DNA of 22,486 nucleotides from Chloroflexota bacterium. Lineage in GTDB: Bacteria; Chloroflexota; Anaerolineae; 4572-78. Under the pieces are notes generated by a model. It saw only the letters and a program-made list of their open reading frames with translations, did not search any database and had not been told where the DNA came from. Below, piece by piece: positions 14,530-22,121 of this stretch. How positions within the stretch are numbered: position 1 is the first letter of the stretch; each line of letters starts with the position of its first letter. The stretch lies in the NCBI GenBank assembly GCA_024278725.1, contig JAJRSQ010000282.1:1-22486 (forward strand), read 5' to 3'. A program made the translations under genes and the position numbers.

Positions 14530-14892
14530 ATGCGACATCATGTAGCCGGTCGAAAACTGAATCGCAATACCGCCCAGCGTAAAGCGCTGTTGCGGGGACT
14601 TGCGACAGAATTATTCAAACATGGAAGCATCCAAACCACCGAAGCCAAAGCGAAATCGTTGCGCCCCGTGGCTGAAAAGCTCATCACGCTGGCGAAACGT
14701 GGCGATTTGCACGCCCGCCGTCTGGTTGCCGGTCGGTTGTATGACCCGGAAGTGCAGCAAAAATTGTTCACCGAAATTGCCGACCTGTACCGTGACCGCA
14801 ATGGCGGGTACACCCGTATTTACAAACTGGGTCCGCGCAAAGGTGACGCCGCGCCGATGGCATTGATTGAACTGATTGATTACGAAGAGTAA
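14530..14892 (+). CDS. rplQ: Large-subunit ribosomal protein bL17
   Basis: The 120-residue protein begins MRHHVAGRKLNRNTAQRKAL, the invariant bL17 start, and has IQTTEAKAKSLRPVAEKLIT and YTRIYKLGPRKGDAAPMALIEL near the end. bL17 lies near the exit tunnel. TTGGAGGA is an optimal ribosome site. It follows rpoA by 33 nt and precedes truA by 20 nt. Confidence 0.97.
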   Translation: MRHHVAGRKLNRNTAQRKALLRGLATELFKHGSIQTTEAKAKSLRPVAEKLITLAKRGDLHARRLVAGRLYDPEVQQKLFTEIADLYRDRNGGYTRIYKLGPRKGDAAPMALIELIDYEE

Positions 14893-14912
14893 GTGGACTC
14901 GCTGCCGGAACC

Positions 14913-15650
14913 GTGCCGTTATTAACGTACAAAGCGATTATCGCCTATGATGGCACTGACTTTTTGGGATACCAAATTCAAGCCAGTGGCAGAACCGTTC
15001 AGGGTGAAATAGAAGCGGCATTAGAGACAATCACGCAAACATCCATCCGAATTCTGGCGGCAGGTAGAACCGATAGCGGCGTACACGCTACCGGACAGGT
15101 CATCAGTTTTACGGCGAATTGGAAACACAGCACCGACGCCTTGCATCGCGCACTGCGCGCCAATTTGCCGCAAGACATTGTTGTAAAAACATTAACAACA
15201 ACCAATACCGGCTTTCATCCGCGTTTTGATGCCAAAAGCAGGCAATACCGATACACCATCATCAACCAACCCTTGCCTGACGTTTTGCGCCGTCGCTATG
15301 CCCTGCATATTGCCCAACCGCTTGATGTGGCGCGAATGCAGGAAGCCAGCCAACAGCTGTTGGGCACGCATGATTTTGCCGCGTTTGGTCGCCCCCCGCA
15401 GGGTGACAACACCGTCAGAACCATCACGCAGGCGGAATGGCGCACCAATAACGCCGATGTATACTTCTACATCACTGCCAATGCTTTTTTGTACCGCATG
15501 GTGCGCCGAATTGTCGGCACATTGCTGATGGTTGGTTTAGGCGAGATGAACGTCGAAGATGTGAAAACCATTTTGAAGACCAAAGACCGCGCCAAAGCAG
15601 GAGCCCCGTCTGCGGCGTGTGGATTGTGTCTGATAAATGTTATGTATTGA
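14913..15650 (+). CDS. truA: tRNA pseudouridine(38-40) synthase TruA
   Basis: The 245-residue product isomerises uridines 38-40 of the tRNA anticodon arm to pseudouridine. The catalytic aspartate is Asp54 in AAGRTDSGVHATGQV. Other landmarks are YDGTDFLGYQIQ near the N terminus, the FHPRFDAKSRQYRYTI segment and FLYRMVRRIVGTLLMVG. The start is GTG with only a weak upstream site (CCGGAA), so expression may depend on coupling to rplQ 20 nt upstream. Its place between rplQ and rplM is common in Gram-positive and some other phyla. Confidence 0.95.
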   Translation: MPLLTYKAIIAYDGTDFLGYQIQASGRTVQGEIEAALETITQTSIRILAAGRTDSGVHATGQVISFTANWKHSTDALHRALRANLPQDIVVKTLTTTNTGFHPRFDAKSRQYRYTIINQPLPDVLRRRYALHIAQPLDVARMQEASQQLLGTHDFAAFGRPPQGDNTVRTITQAEWRTNNADVYFYITANAFLYRMVRRIVGTLLMVGLGEMNVEDVKTILKTKDRAKAGAPSAACGLCLINVMY

Positions 15651-15689
15651 TTTTGTTGGGATTTAACCCTGATTAGGAGAAGTGGTACC

Positions 15690-16118
15690 GTGAAAACATA
15701 TAGTGCCAAAGCACAAGACGTAGAACGCAAATGGTATGTGGTAGACGCACAGGGCAAAACCCTGGGGCGCTTGGCTACCCAAATTGCCACGATTCTGCGC
15801 GGCAAACACAAACCAATCTACACGCCTCACGTGGATTGCGGCGATTTTGTCATCGTCATCAATGCCGAAAAAGTACAGACAACCGGTCGCAAACTCGACC
15901 AGAAAAAATACTACCGGCATTCCGGCTACCCCGGTGGCTTAAGAGAAATCACCCTGCGCGACCAACTCAGAAGATTCCCGGAACGTGTGATTGAAGCGGC
16001 GGTGAAAGGCATGTTGCCCAAAAGTAAACTGGGGCGTGCAATGTACAAAAAATTGAAAGTTTATGCGGGTCCGAACCACCCGCACGCTGCTCAGAACCCT
16101 GAGCCGTTAGAATTGTAA
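15690..16118 (+). CDS. rplM: Large-subunit ribosomal protein uL13
   Basis: A GTG start 9 nt after AGGAGA gives a 142-residue uL13: KTYSAKAQDVERKWYVVDAQ, LATQIATILRGKHKPIYTPH, then the GYPGGLRE loop, MLPKSKLGRAMYKKLKVY and the terminal HPHAAQNPEPLEL. Length is typical (142-148). uL13 is an early 50S assembly protein. Its pairing with rpsI is nearly universal in bacteria; here the pair is attached to the alpha group through truA. Confidence 0.97.
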   Translation: MKTYSAKAQDVERKWYVVDAQGKTLGRLATQIATILRGKHKPIYTPHVDCGDFVIVINAEKVQTTGRKLDQKKYYRHSGYPGGLREITLRDQLRRFPERVIEAAVKGMLPKSKLGRAMYKKLKVYAGPNHPHAAQNPEPLEL

Positions 16119-16135
16119 ACAGGGAGAATCGGTTT

Positions 16136-16534
16136 ATGGCTATGGAAGGTAAATATATTGAAGCAATCGGACGGCGCAAACAATCATCCGCGCGAGTTCG
16201 CCTATTTTCCGGTGAAGGCGTTTTTGTGGTAAACGGCAAACCGGCGGACCAATATTTTAGCCGCGATATTGATTTGCGCACGATTCTGACCCCGTTAAAA
16301 GTCACCGACTCCGAAGGGCGGTTTGATGTGAGCGTCAAAGTCAGTGGCGGCGGTGTGACCGGACAAGCCGGCGCAGTGAGCCTCGGCATTGCCCGCGCCC
16401 TGTTGAAAGATGACCCGGAATTGCGACGCACCCTGCGCCAGCATGGGTTGCTCACCCGCGATGCCCGCGTGAAGGAACGGAAAAAACCCGGACTCAAACG
16501 CGCCCGCAAAGCCCCGCAATACACCAAACGTTAA
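16136..16534 (+). CDS. rpsI: Small-subunit ribosomal protein uS9
   Basis: The 132-residue protein contains YIEAIGRRKQSSARVRLF, VKVSGGGVTGQAGAVSLGIA and ends with the long basic tail finishing KAPQYTKR; the terminal Lys-Arg of uS9 contacts P-site tRNA. A second ATG two codons in is an equally possible start (MEGKYIEAIG). It is the last gene of the supercluster, closed by a strong terminator 22 nt later. Confidence 0.97.
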   Translation: MAMEGKYIEAIGRRKQSSARVRLFSGEGVFVVNGKPADQYFSRDIDLRTILTPLKVTDSEGRFDVSVKVSGGGVTGQAGAVSLGIARALLKDDPELRRTLRQHGLLTRDARVKERKKPGLKRARKAPQYTKR

Positions 16535-16555
16535 ATCGCGTTGGTTTCATCAAAC

Positions 16556-16600
16556 AAAAAAGGCAACACCCTCCATCCGCATCGGAGGGGTTGCCTTTTC
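16556..16600. terminator. Bidirectional intrinsic terminator
   Basis: The arm 16558-16574 (AAAAGGCAAC, one bulged A, CCCTCC) pairs with 16584-16599 (GGAGGG, GTTGCCTTTT), a 16-bp stem with a 9-nt loop. T-runs occur on the 3' side for both strands (TTTT at 16596 on +, the A-run at 16556-16561 on -). It ends the ribosomal cluster on + and the prenyltransferase gene on -, which converge on it. Confidence 0.92.
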
Positions 16601-16617
16601 GTGTTTGGGTATTCGTG

Positions 16618-17487
16618 CTAAAATAGATACAAAATCGACACAATCACCAGCCCCCACAACACCACCGTAATTTGCAGCGGACGGTCTTCCAACAGCATCT
16701 CCGACGGATCGCCGCCGCCATTCAGCACGTGCAGCGTGTATAAATAGCGGAAGATACCGTATATCACAAACGGAATGGTCAGCATCATCAAATGGTTGGG
16801 GGGAAGATTCGGCGCGCTGAAAGTGTACAGCGAATACGCCATCACCGTGGTGGCGGAGACAATCATAATCATATTATCCAAAAAAAGCAGATTATAATCG
16901 TCCAGAATGGCGCGGGTGTTTTTTACCCCATTCTGCGCCAAAATCAATTCCTGCCGCCGCTTGCCGAACCCCAAGAAGAGCGAGAGCAGCGTGGTGACCA
17001 CATACAGCCACGGCCAAAACCGTGCCACATCAATCAGCACCACCCCGGCGGCAACCCGAATGACGAATCCGGCGGCGATGGTCAGCACATCAATAATCAC
17101 CATATGCTTCAGCTTGAAGGAATAAGCGAGCTGTATCAGCAGGTACAGCGTCATCAGCAGCCCGAATTTCACATCCAGCAGGTAGCTCAGGGGGATGACC
17201 ACCAGCGGGAGCAGAACCGCCATCGTTATTGCCAATTTCCGGCTCAACGCACCGGAAGCGATGGGACGAAATTTCTTTTTGGGGTGGGCGCGGTCTTTTT
17301 CCGCATCCACCAAATCGTTGATGATGTACACCGTGCCGGACACCAGACTCAACAGCACAAAGCCGGTGAGCGTGTGCCAAAAATAATCCGGATTGAACAA
17401 CTTTTCATCAAAGACCAGCGCGGCAAAGACCGCACCGTTTTTAACCCACTGTTTGGGGCGCATTGTTTTCAGTAACGCAATCAGCAC
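16618..17487 (-). CDS. UbiA-family transferase, decaprenyl-phosphate phosphoribosyltransferase-like
   Basis: The 289-residue membrane protein has about eight hydrophobic segments and the UbiA aspartate motif NDLVDAEKDRAHPKKKFRPI (Asn57, Asp58, Asp61, Asp65). The HP-K-K-RPIASG continuation and YSFKLKHMVIIDVLTIAAGF resemble the decaprenyl-phosphate 5-phosphoribosyltransferases (Rv3806c type), which move phosphoribose from PRPP to a polyprenyl phosphate, rather than quinone or haem prenyltransferases. I start at a GTG 8 nt after AGGAG; an earlier GTG overlaps that site. It is a lone minus-strand gene, convergent with rpsI and divergent from tlyA. The substrate is inferred. Confidence 0.8.
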   Translation of the reverse strand: MLIALLKTMRPKQWVKNGAVFAALVFDEKLFNPDYFWHTLTGFVLLSLVSGTVYIINDLVDAEKDRAHPKKKFRPIASGALSRKLAITMAVLLPLVVIPLSYLLDVKFGLLMTLYLLIQLAYSFKLKHMVIIDVLTIAAGFVIRVAAGVVLIDVARFWPWLYVVTTLLSLFLGFGKRRQELILAQNGVKNTRAILDDYNLLFLDNMIMIVSATTVMAYSLYTFSAPNLPPNHLMMLTIPFVIYGIFRYLYTLHVLNGGGDPSEMLLEDRPLQITVVLWGLVIVSILYLF

Positions 17488-17519
17488 AACAAACACTCCT
17501 GAAATATATGGTACGGCGC

Positions 17520-17549
17520 ACTATACCCCATTCTCAGATGATGTGCAAA
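17520..17549 (-). promoter_or_regulatory. Candidate promoter for the UbiA-family gene
   Basis: On the minus strand TTTGCA (17544-17549) and TATAGT (17520-17525) are separated by 18 bp and lie about 33 bp before the chosen GTG. The -10 matches 5 of 6 and the -35 matches 4 of 6 consensus positions. It falls in the divergent gap with tlyA. Confidence 0.4.
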
Positions 17550-17569
17550 CTGTATCACGAGATTACCGG

Positions 17570-18340
17570 ATGCCCAAAAAACGCATTGACGACCTGCTAA
17601 TTGAGCGCGGATTCGCCCGCGACAAAAAACATGCGCTGGCGATGCTTCTCGCCGGGGAAGTGATGGTGAACCGCCGGCGCATCACCACCGCCGGCACGCG
17701 CATTGATACCGCCGCGCCCATTGAAACCAAAACCAAACGCCCCTATGTCAGTCGGGGGGGGATAAAACTCGCGGCGGCGCTGGATGCGTTTTCCGTTGAC
17801 CCCACCGATGCCATCTGCGCCGATGTGGGCGCATCAACCGGCGGCTTCACTGACGTGCTGCTTCAGCGGGGCGCGAAAAAAGTGTACGCCATTGATGTCG
17901 GCTACGGCGATTTGGCGTGGAAACTCCGCACCGACTCCCGTGTGGTGGTGATGGAACGCACCAACGCCCGGCACGTGCAATCCCTCCCGGAGCCGATTGC
18001 GCTGGCAGTGATTGACGCTTCATTCATCTCCCTGAAACGTTTGCTCCCCGCCGTGAAAAAATGGTTGCAACCCTCTGCGGCGGTGGTGGCGCTGATAAAA
18101 CCGCAATTTGAGGCAAAAAGGGATGATGTGGGCGCGGGGGGCGTCATCCGCGACGCTGAGATTCACCAATCGGTGCTGACCGAAATTCTGAGTTGGGTGG
18201 AAACGCAATCGCTCGCGCCGGTGGGGCTGATTGCCTCTCCCATCACGGGACCGGCGGGCAACAAAGAATTTTTGGTGCACCTCCGCACCGATGCCCCGTC
18301 CCATCCTCCCCTTGAGACGTTGATTGCCGCCTGCGTCTAA
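17570..18340 (+). CDS. tlyA: TlyA-family rRNA (cytidine-2'-O)-methyltransferase / S4-domain FtsJ-like protein
   Basis: From the ATG giving MPKKRIDDLLIERGFARDKK the product has 256 residues. Residues 1-60 form an S4-type RNA-binding domain; the rest is an FtsJ-like SAM methyltransferase with the SAM loop ADVGASTGGFTDVLL, then YAIDVGYGDLAWKLR, VIDASFISL and IKPQFEA, all typical of TlyA. In mycobacteria TlyA 2'-O-methylates 16S and 23S rRNA and determines capreomycin sensitivity; many homologues are annotated only as TlyA family. The frame stays open upstream, but that extension runs antisense through the neighbouring gene and is rejected. No clear ribosome site is seen. An eight-G run (17754-17761) lies in-frame. 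Confidence 0.9.
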   Translation: MPKKRIDDLLIERGFARDKKHALAMLLAGEVMVNRRRITTAGTRIDTAAPIETKTKRPYVSRGGIKLAAALDAFSVDPTDAICADVGASTGGFTDVLLQRGAKKVYAIDVGYGDLAWKLRTDSRVVVMERTNARHVQSLPEPIALAVIDASFISLKRLLPAVKKWLQPSAAVVALIKPQFEAKRDDVGAGGVIRDAEIHQSVLTEILSWVETQSLAPVGLIASPITGPAGNKEFLVHLRTDAPSHPPLETLIAACV

Positions 18341-18383
18341 TCCGCAGCACCCCGCATTTGAGCGTTGGACATCCCCCCTGATT

Positions 18384-18412
18384 TTTACGGAACGGGCTGA
18401 AACCGATATAAT
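18384..18412 (+). promoter_or_regulatory. Candidate promoter for mtnA
   Basis: TTTACG (18384-18389) and a consensus TATAAT (18407-18412) are separated by 17 bp, 38 bp before the mtnA ATG. This leaves a short leader containing GGGAGGA. The -35 matches 4 of 6 positions. Confidence 0.55.
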
Positions 18413-18449
18413 AATGCGACCATATATCGCACACACGGGAGGAAATTCG

Positions 18450-19568
18450 ATGAATGTTCATGGAACGCATTACCGGACAATTTGGCTGAAAAATGACGAC
18501 GATGCGGTGGTGCAGATTATTGACCAACGCCCCCTGCCGCATAAATTTGTGGTGGAAGATTTGACCACTGTGTCGGACGTTGCCCGCGCCATCAAAGATA
18601 TGCACATTCGCGGCGCAGGGCTGGTTGGAGCGACGGCAGGCTACGGGATGTACCTCGCCGCGCTGCACGCCCCAAAAAACGCACCTGAAGCCTTCACGGC
18701 GCAACTCATCGCCGCCGGTGAGACGCTGAAAGCCACCCGTCCCACGGCGGTTAATTTGGAATGGGCGGTTCAGCGGCAATTGGACGCCATTGCCGCCGCG
18801 GGCGATGACATCTCGGCGAAGATTGCCGCCGCAAAAACCACCGCGCAGACCATCGCCGATGAAGATGCCGAGTTTTGCCGCCGCATCGGCGAACACGGCG
18901 TGACGCTCATCGAAGAAATCAGCCGCCGCAAAAATGGCGCGCCGGTGAATATTCTGACGCACTGCAACGCGGGTTGGCTGGCTTTTGTGGATTACGGCAC
19001 TGCCACCGCCCCGATTTACGCCGCGCATGACCGGGGCATTCCCGTACATGTCTGGGTGGATGAAACCCGCCCGCGCAATCAGGGCGCGCGCATCACCGCA
19101 TGGGAACTGAACCAGCACGGCGTGCCGCACACGGTCATCGTCGATAACGTTGGCGGGCATCTGATGCAGCACGGGATGGTTGATATGGTGATTGTGGGCA
19201 CAGACCGCACGCTGTACACCGGCGATGTCGCCAATAAAATCGGCACTTATTTGAAGGCGTTGGCGGCGCACGATAACGGCGTGCCGTTTTATGTGGCGCT
19301 GCCGTCATCTTCTTTTGACTGGATGAAACGGGACGGCGTGAAGGAAATTCCCATCGAACAGCGCGATGCCACCGAAGTGAAAACCATCAACGGGCAATAC
19401 GGCGATGACGTGGTCAGCGTGTTGCTCACCCCGGAAGATAGCCCGGCGGCGAATTTCGCCTTCGACGTGACCCCGGCGCGGCTGGTGACGGCGCTCATCA
19501 CCGAGCGGGGCATCTGTGACGCCTCGGAGGACGGCGTGCTGGGGTTATATCCGGAGAAACGGAAATAG
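18450..19568 (+). CDS. mtnA: S-methyl-5-thioribose-1-phosphate isomerase (MtnA family)
   Basis: The 372-residue protein belongs to the eIF2B-alpha/MtnA superfamily. MtnA converts methylthioribose-1-phosphate to methylthioribulose-1-phosphate in methionine salvage. Both catalytic residues are present: Cys172 in ILTHCNAG and Asp252 in VGTDR. Other landmarks are ATRPTAVNLEWAV, VDETRPRNQGARITAWEL and GDVANKIGTYLKALA. Two motifs depart from classical MtnA: IRGAGLVGATAGYG in place of VRGAPAIG, and GTDR in place of GADR, so it may belong to a separate subfamily using another 5-substituted ribose-1-phosphate. The ATG follows GGGAGGA by 6 nt. No other methionine-salvage gene is adjacent. Confidence 0.88.
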   Translation: MNVHGTHYRTIWLKNDDDAVVQIIDQRPLPHKFVVEDLTTVSDVARAIKDMHIRGAGLVGATAGYGMYLAALHAPKNAPEAFTAQLIAAGETLKATRPTAVNLEWAVQRQLDAIAAAGDDISAKIAAAKTTAQTIADEDAEFCRRIGEHGVTLIEEISRRKNGAPVNILTHCNAGWLAFVDYGTATAPIYAAHDRGIPVHVWVDETRPRNQGARITAWELNQHGVPHTVIVDNVGGHLMQHGMVDMVIVGTDRTLYTGDVANKIGTYLKALAAHDNGVPFYVALPSSSFDWMKRDGVKEIPIEQRDATEVKTINGQYGDDVVSVLLTPEDSPAANFAFDVTPARLVTALITERGICDASEDGVLGLYPEKRK

Positions 19569-19626
19569 CCTTTCCGCCGCGTATACGGCGCATTTTACCG
19601 GGATGTTATGCGATGCATCTCATCTA

Positions 19627-19635
19627 TGGTATAAT
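19627..19635 (+). promoter_or_regulatory. Extended -10 promoter at the histidine kinase start
   Basis: TGGTATAAT is a perfect extended -10 element (TGn plus TATAAT); no good -35 is seen, as expected for this class. Transcription would begin near 19641-19643, after the ATG at 19638, so that ATG cannot be used from this promoter. Confidence 0.55.
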
Positions 19636-19685
19636 TTATGGTGGAACGAAGTTCAAACCACATCATCCACGCGCCAGTAAACGCG

Positions 19686-20999
19686 ATGCTAAAATATCTG
19701 GACAACTCAGACAAAAACAACTACGAAAGTATCATCGAACAATACAAGGAAAAGGTGGCACATCTGGAATATCGTGTCGCCTATTTGGAGCGTATTGCCA
19801 AAGTTAGCCAAACGCTCAACTCCACGCTGGATTTGGACGCCCTGCTGAAGAGCATCACCCAGGTGGCAACCGGGTTGACCAACACGGAAGCCTGTTCGCT
19901 GTTATTGTATGATGAAGATGCCGGTGAATTGAAATTCATTCCGGCGACCATCTCAACCGTTGCCGAAAAGCTGGTGGGTATTCCCGTGCCGTTGGATGGC
20001 AGTATTGCCGGATGGGTTTTTAAAAAAGGGCGTCCCATGCTCATCCGAAGTGTGCAGGATGACCCGCGGTGGAATCAACAGGTTGACGAGTTGAGTGAAT
20101 TTCAAACCCGCTCAATTTTGGGTGTGCCGCTCATTATCAAACGTCAGGTGATTGGCGTGCTGGAATTGCTCAACAAGCAGGATGACATCGGTTTCACACA
20201 GGATGATATTCAAATCGCTACCACGTTGGCATCGCATGTGGCAGTGGCGATTGAAAATGCTCGCCTCTGGCGCGACATTCAGCACGCTTACAGCAAGCTG
20301 GAAGAGGTGGAGCAGCTCAAAACCGACTTTGTGAATCTGGCATCGCATGAACTGCGCACCCCGTTGGCGGTGATTTTGGGGTATGCCTCGTTTTTGCAGG
20401 ATGAAGTGAGCGGACATGCCAGCGAACAATTGGAGATGGTACTTTCTTCTGCGCTCAAATTGCGCAACCTGATTGACGATATGATTAATCTGGGGCATAT
20501 CAAGGCGCAAGATGTTGCGCTCGATGTGGAAATTTTTTCGATGCGCGAACTGGTGGCGGAAGTGGTGGCAGAATTCGATACCCTTTTTGCTGCCAAAGCG
20601 TTGCGGGTGAAAACAAAATTCTCCGAAGGGGATGACCCGGTGAACATTGAAGCCGACCGCCAAAAAATCTATTTGGTAGTGGCGAATCTCATTTCCAATG
20701 CGGTGAAATTCACACCGGAAGGGGGCGCTATCTTCATTGAATTGGCGCGCAAAGCCCAAAAGATATATATCCGCATCGCCGATACCGGCGTCGGCATTCC
20801 GAAAGACCGCATCGGAAAAATATTTGAAGATTTCTATCAGGCGGAACCCTCGCTCACCCGCCGGTTTGATGGTCTGGGCATCGGGCTTTCGATTGTCAAA
20901 GGGTTGGTGGAATCGCACCACGGCACAATCTCGGTTAAAAGCGCCGAGGGAAAGGGTAGCCAATTTACCGTTCAACTTCCCATTTCAATTGACCTTTAA
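19686..20999 (+). CDS. Soluble GAF-domain sensor histidine kinase
   Basis: The product (437 residues from this ATG) has an N-terminal coiled coil (about 12-45), a GAF domain (about 50-195), a short helix and a HisKA/HATPase core. The phospho-acceptor is His221 in ASHELRTPLAVILGY; the N box is LISNAVKFTPEGG, G1 is ADTGVGIP and G2 is GLGIGLSIVKGLV. There are no membrane segments or signal peptide, so it should sense a cytoplasmic signal. No response regulator is encoded nearby (orphan kinase). Start is uncertain: an ATG 16 codons earlier abuts the -10 box, a GTG at 19641 could be leaderless, and this ATG lacks a clear ribosome site. Confidence 0.88.
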   Translation: MLKYLDNSDKNNYESIIEQYKEKVAHLEYRVAYLERIAKVSQTLNSTLDLDALLKSITQVATGLTNTEACSLLLYDEDAGELKFIPATISTVAEKLVGIPVPLDGSIAGWVFKKGRPMLIRSVQDDPRWNQQVDELSEFQTRSILGVPLIIKRQVIGVLELLNKQDDIGFTQDDIQIATTLASHVAVAIENARLWRDIQHAYSKLEEVEQLKTDFVNLASHELRTPLAVILGYASFLQDEVSGHASEQLEMVLSSALKLRNLIDDMINLGHIKAQDVALDVEIFSMRELVAEVVAEFDTLFAAKALRVKTKFSEGDDPVNIEADRQKIYLVVANLISNAVKFTPEGGAIFIELARKAQKIYIRIADTGVGIPKDRIGKIFEDFYQAEPSLTRRFDGLGIGLSIVKGLVESHHGTISVKSAEGKGSQFTVQLPISIDL

Positions 21000-21017
21000 T
21001 GGGTTTAGGCGTATAAT
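20989..21017 (+). promoter_or_regulatory. Promoter for the PfkB kinase gene
   Basis: TTGACC (20989-20994) and TATAAT (21012-21017) with an ideal 17-bp spacer. The -35 overlaps the last codons of the histidine kinase gene. The gene start lies 35 bp after the -10. Confidence 0.75.
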
Positions 21018-21052
21018 CCGACTTTGTATTATAGGATGAATACAGGAGTTTT

Positions 21053-22057
21053 ATGCCCGATGTTATCTTATTAGGTGATATTAATATTGATGTGAGCGCC
21101 GCAATTCCGGCGTATCCTACTCGCGGGGGCGAAGGAGTCGCCACTTCGGTAGAGTTCCACACAGGCGGTTCAGTGGTCACAACCTCGTTGGCTTTGGCGA
21201 ATATGGGTGGTGATGTGGGCATTCTGGGGCGCATCGGCGCGGACGTGCTGGCAACTCAGGTGCTGCAAGACCTCGAAAATATCGGGGTGGATAAAAGTCT
21301 CATCCAAATTGACCATGTGGTCAGCACCGGACTCATTTACATAGTGGTGAATTCCGACGGCGAGCGTACCATGTTCGCCTCTCGCGGCGCAAATGTGTTC
21401 ACCACCCCGAAGCCGGAATGGGAAACGTACTTTGCCAACGCCCGATGGTATCATTTTTCCGGGTATGCGCTGTTGGCGCAGCCCCAGCAGGATGCCGCCG
21501 TGCAAGCGTTGGAACTCGCGCGGCAGAACCACTGTCGCATCAGCCTTGACCCCAACCCGGAACCTGCCATGCGTTATGGAAAACGCATCAAATCGCTGTT
21601 GCCCAAAATAGATGTCTTTTTCCCGAATGAGCAGGAATTAATGCTGTTGAGCGGTCAGATGAATTTGGATGACGCGCTGAAAGTGATGTTTGATGCGGGC
21701 GTCAAAGCGGTTGCGGTGAAGCGCGGGAGCAAGGGCTGCCTGATTTCGTACGAAAAGAACACCTTTTCACTGCCGGCATTCAACATTCAGGTGAAGGATA
21801 CCACCGGGGCGGGGGATAGCTTTAATGCCGGGGTGCTATTGGCGCGAATGGTGGGACTCAGTTGGGAAGCATCGGGGGTTTTGGGCAATGCTCTGGGGGC
21901 AATCGCCAGCGCCACACATGGCACCGGCGCGTCGAGCATCAACGCTGATGCGGTGGTGGAACTCATCGAATCAAGCATGTTTGAACCGCAATGGCAGGAA
22001 TGGCACTGGGCTGTCGAACAGGTTTTGGCGTATTTAACCGAGACCCGCATCCTGTAA
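21053..22057 (+). CDS. PfkB-family carbohydrate kinase
   Basis: The 334-residue protein is a ribokinase/PfkB-superfamily sugar or nucleoside kinase that transfers phosphate from ATP. It begins VILLGDINIDVSA, has the first signature region FHTGGSVVTTSLALANMGG (about 36-53) and the second, VKDTTGAGDSFNAGVLLARM, with catalytic Asp255 and the GAGD anion hole. The asparagine commonly found in the first signature (GGxxxNxA) is replaced by threonine, so I cannot name the substrate. A C-terminal extension rich in Trp (EPQWQEWHWAVEQVL) follows. ATG lies 4 nt after AGGAG, and the gene has its own promoter. Confidence 0.88.
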   Translation: MPDVILLGDINIDVSAAIPAYPTRGGEGVATSVEFHTGGSVVTTSLALANMGGDVGILGRIGADVLATQVLQDLENIGVDKSLIQIDHVVSTGLIYIVVNSDGERTMFASRGANVFTTPKPEWETYFANARWYHFSGYALLAQPQQDAAVQALELARQNHCRISLDPNPEPAMRYGKRIKSLLPKIDVFFPNEQELMLLSGQMNLDDALKVMFDAGVKAVAVKRGSKGCLISYEKNTFSLPAFNIQVKDTTGAGDSFNAGVLLARMVGLSWEASGVLGNALGAIASATHGTGASSINADAVVELIESSMFEPQWQEWHWAVEQVLAYLTETRIL

Positions 22058-22072
22058 TTTTGCGCAGTTCAA

Positions 22073-22101
22073 TTGACACAACGTCCCAACAGTGCTATAA
22101 T
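22073..22101 (+). promoter_or_regulatory. Consensus promoter for tRNA-Arg (and possibly rnpB)
   Basis: TTGACA (22073-22078), a 17-bp spacer and TATAAT (22096-22101), preceded by TGC, so the -10 is also of the extended type. This is the strongest promoter in the window, as expected for a stable-RNA gene; it lies 20 bp before the tRNA. Confidence 0.9.
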
Positions 22102-22121
22102 CTGCCTGTTTTTGAAGGTGT

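Noticed and set aside
18243..19271. Antisense open frame of 342 codons over tlyA and mtnA
   Set aside because: It is a product of GC-rich codon bias in mtnA; the mtnA frame has intact catalytic motifs and its own promoter and ribosome site.
19575..19596. Possible terminator after mtnA (CGCCG, 6-nt loop, CGGCG, then CATTTT)
   Set aside because: The stem is only 5 bp and the T-run has four bases after a C; not convincing.
20112..20975. Antisense open frame of 287 codons over the histidine kinase
   Set aside because: The sense frame contains all kinase boxes; the antisense product matches no recognisable domain.
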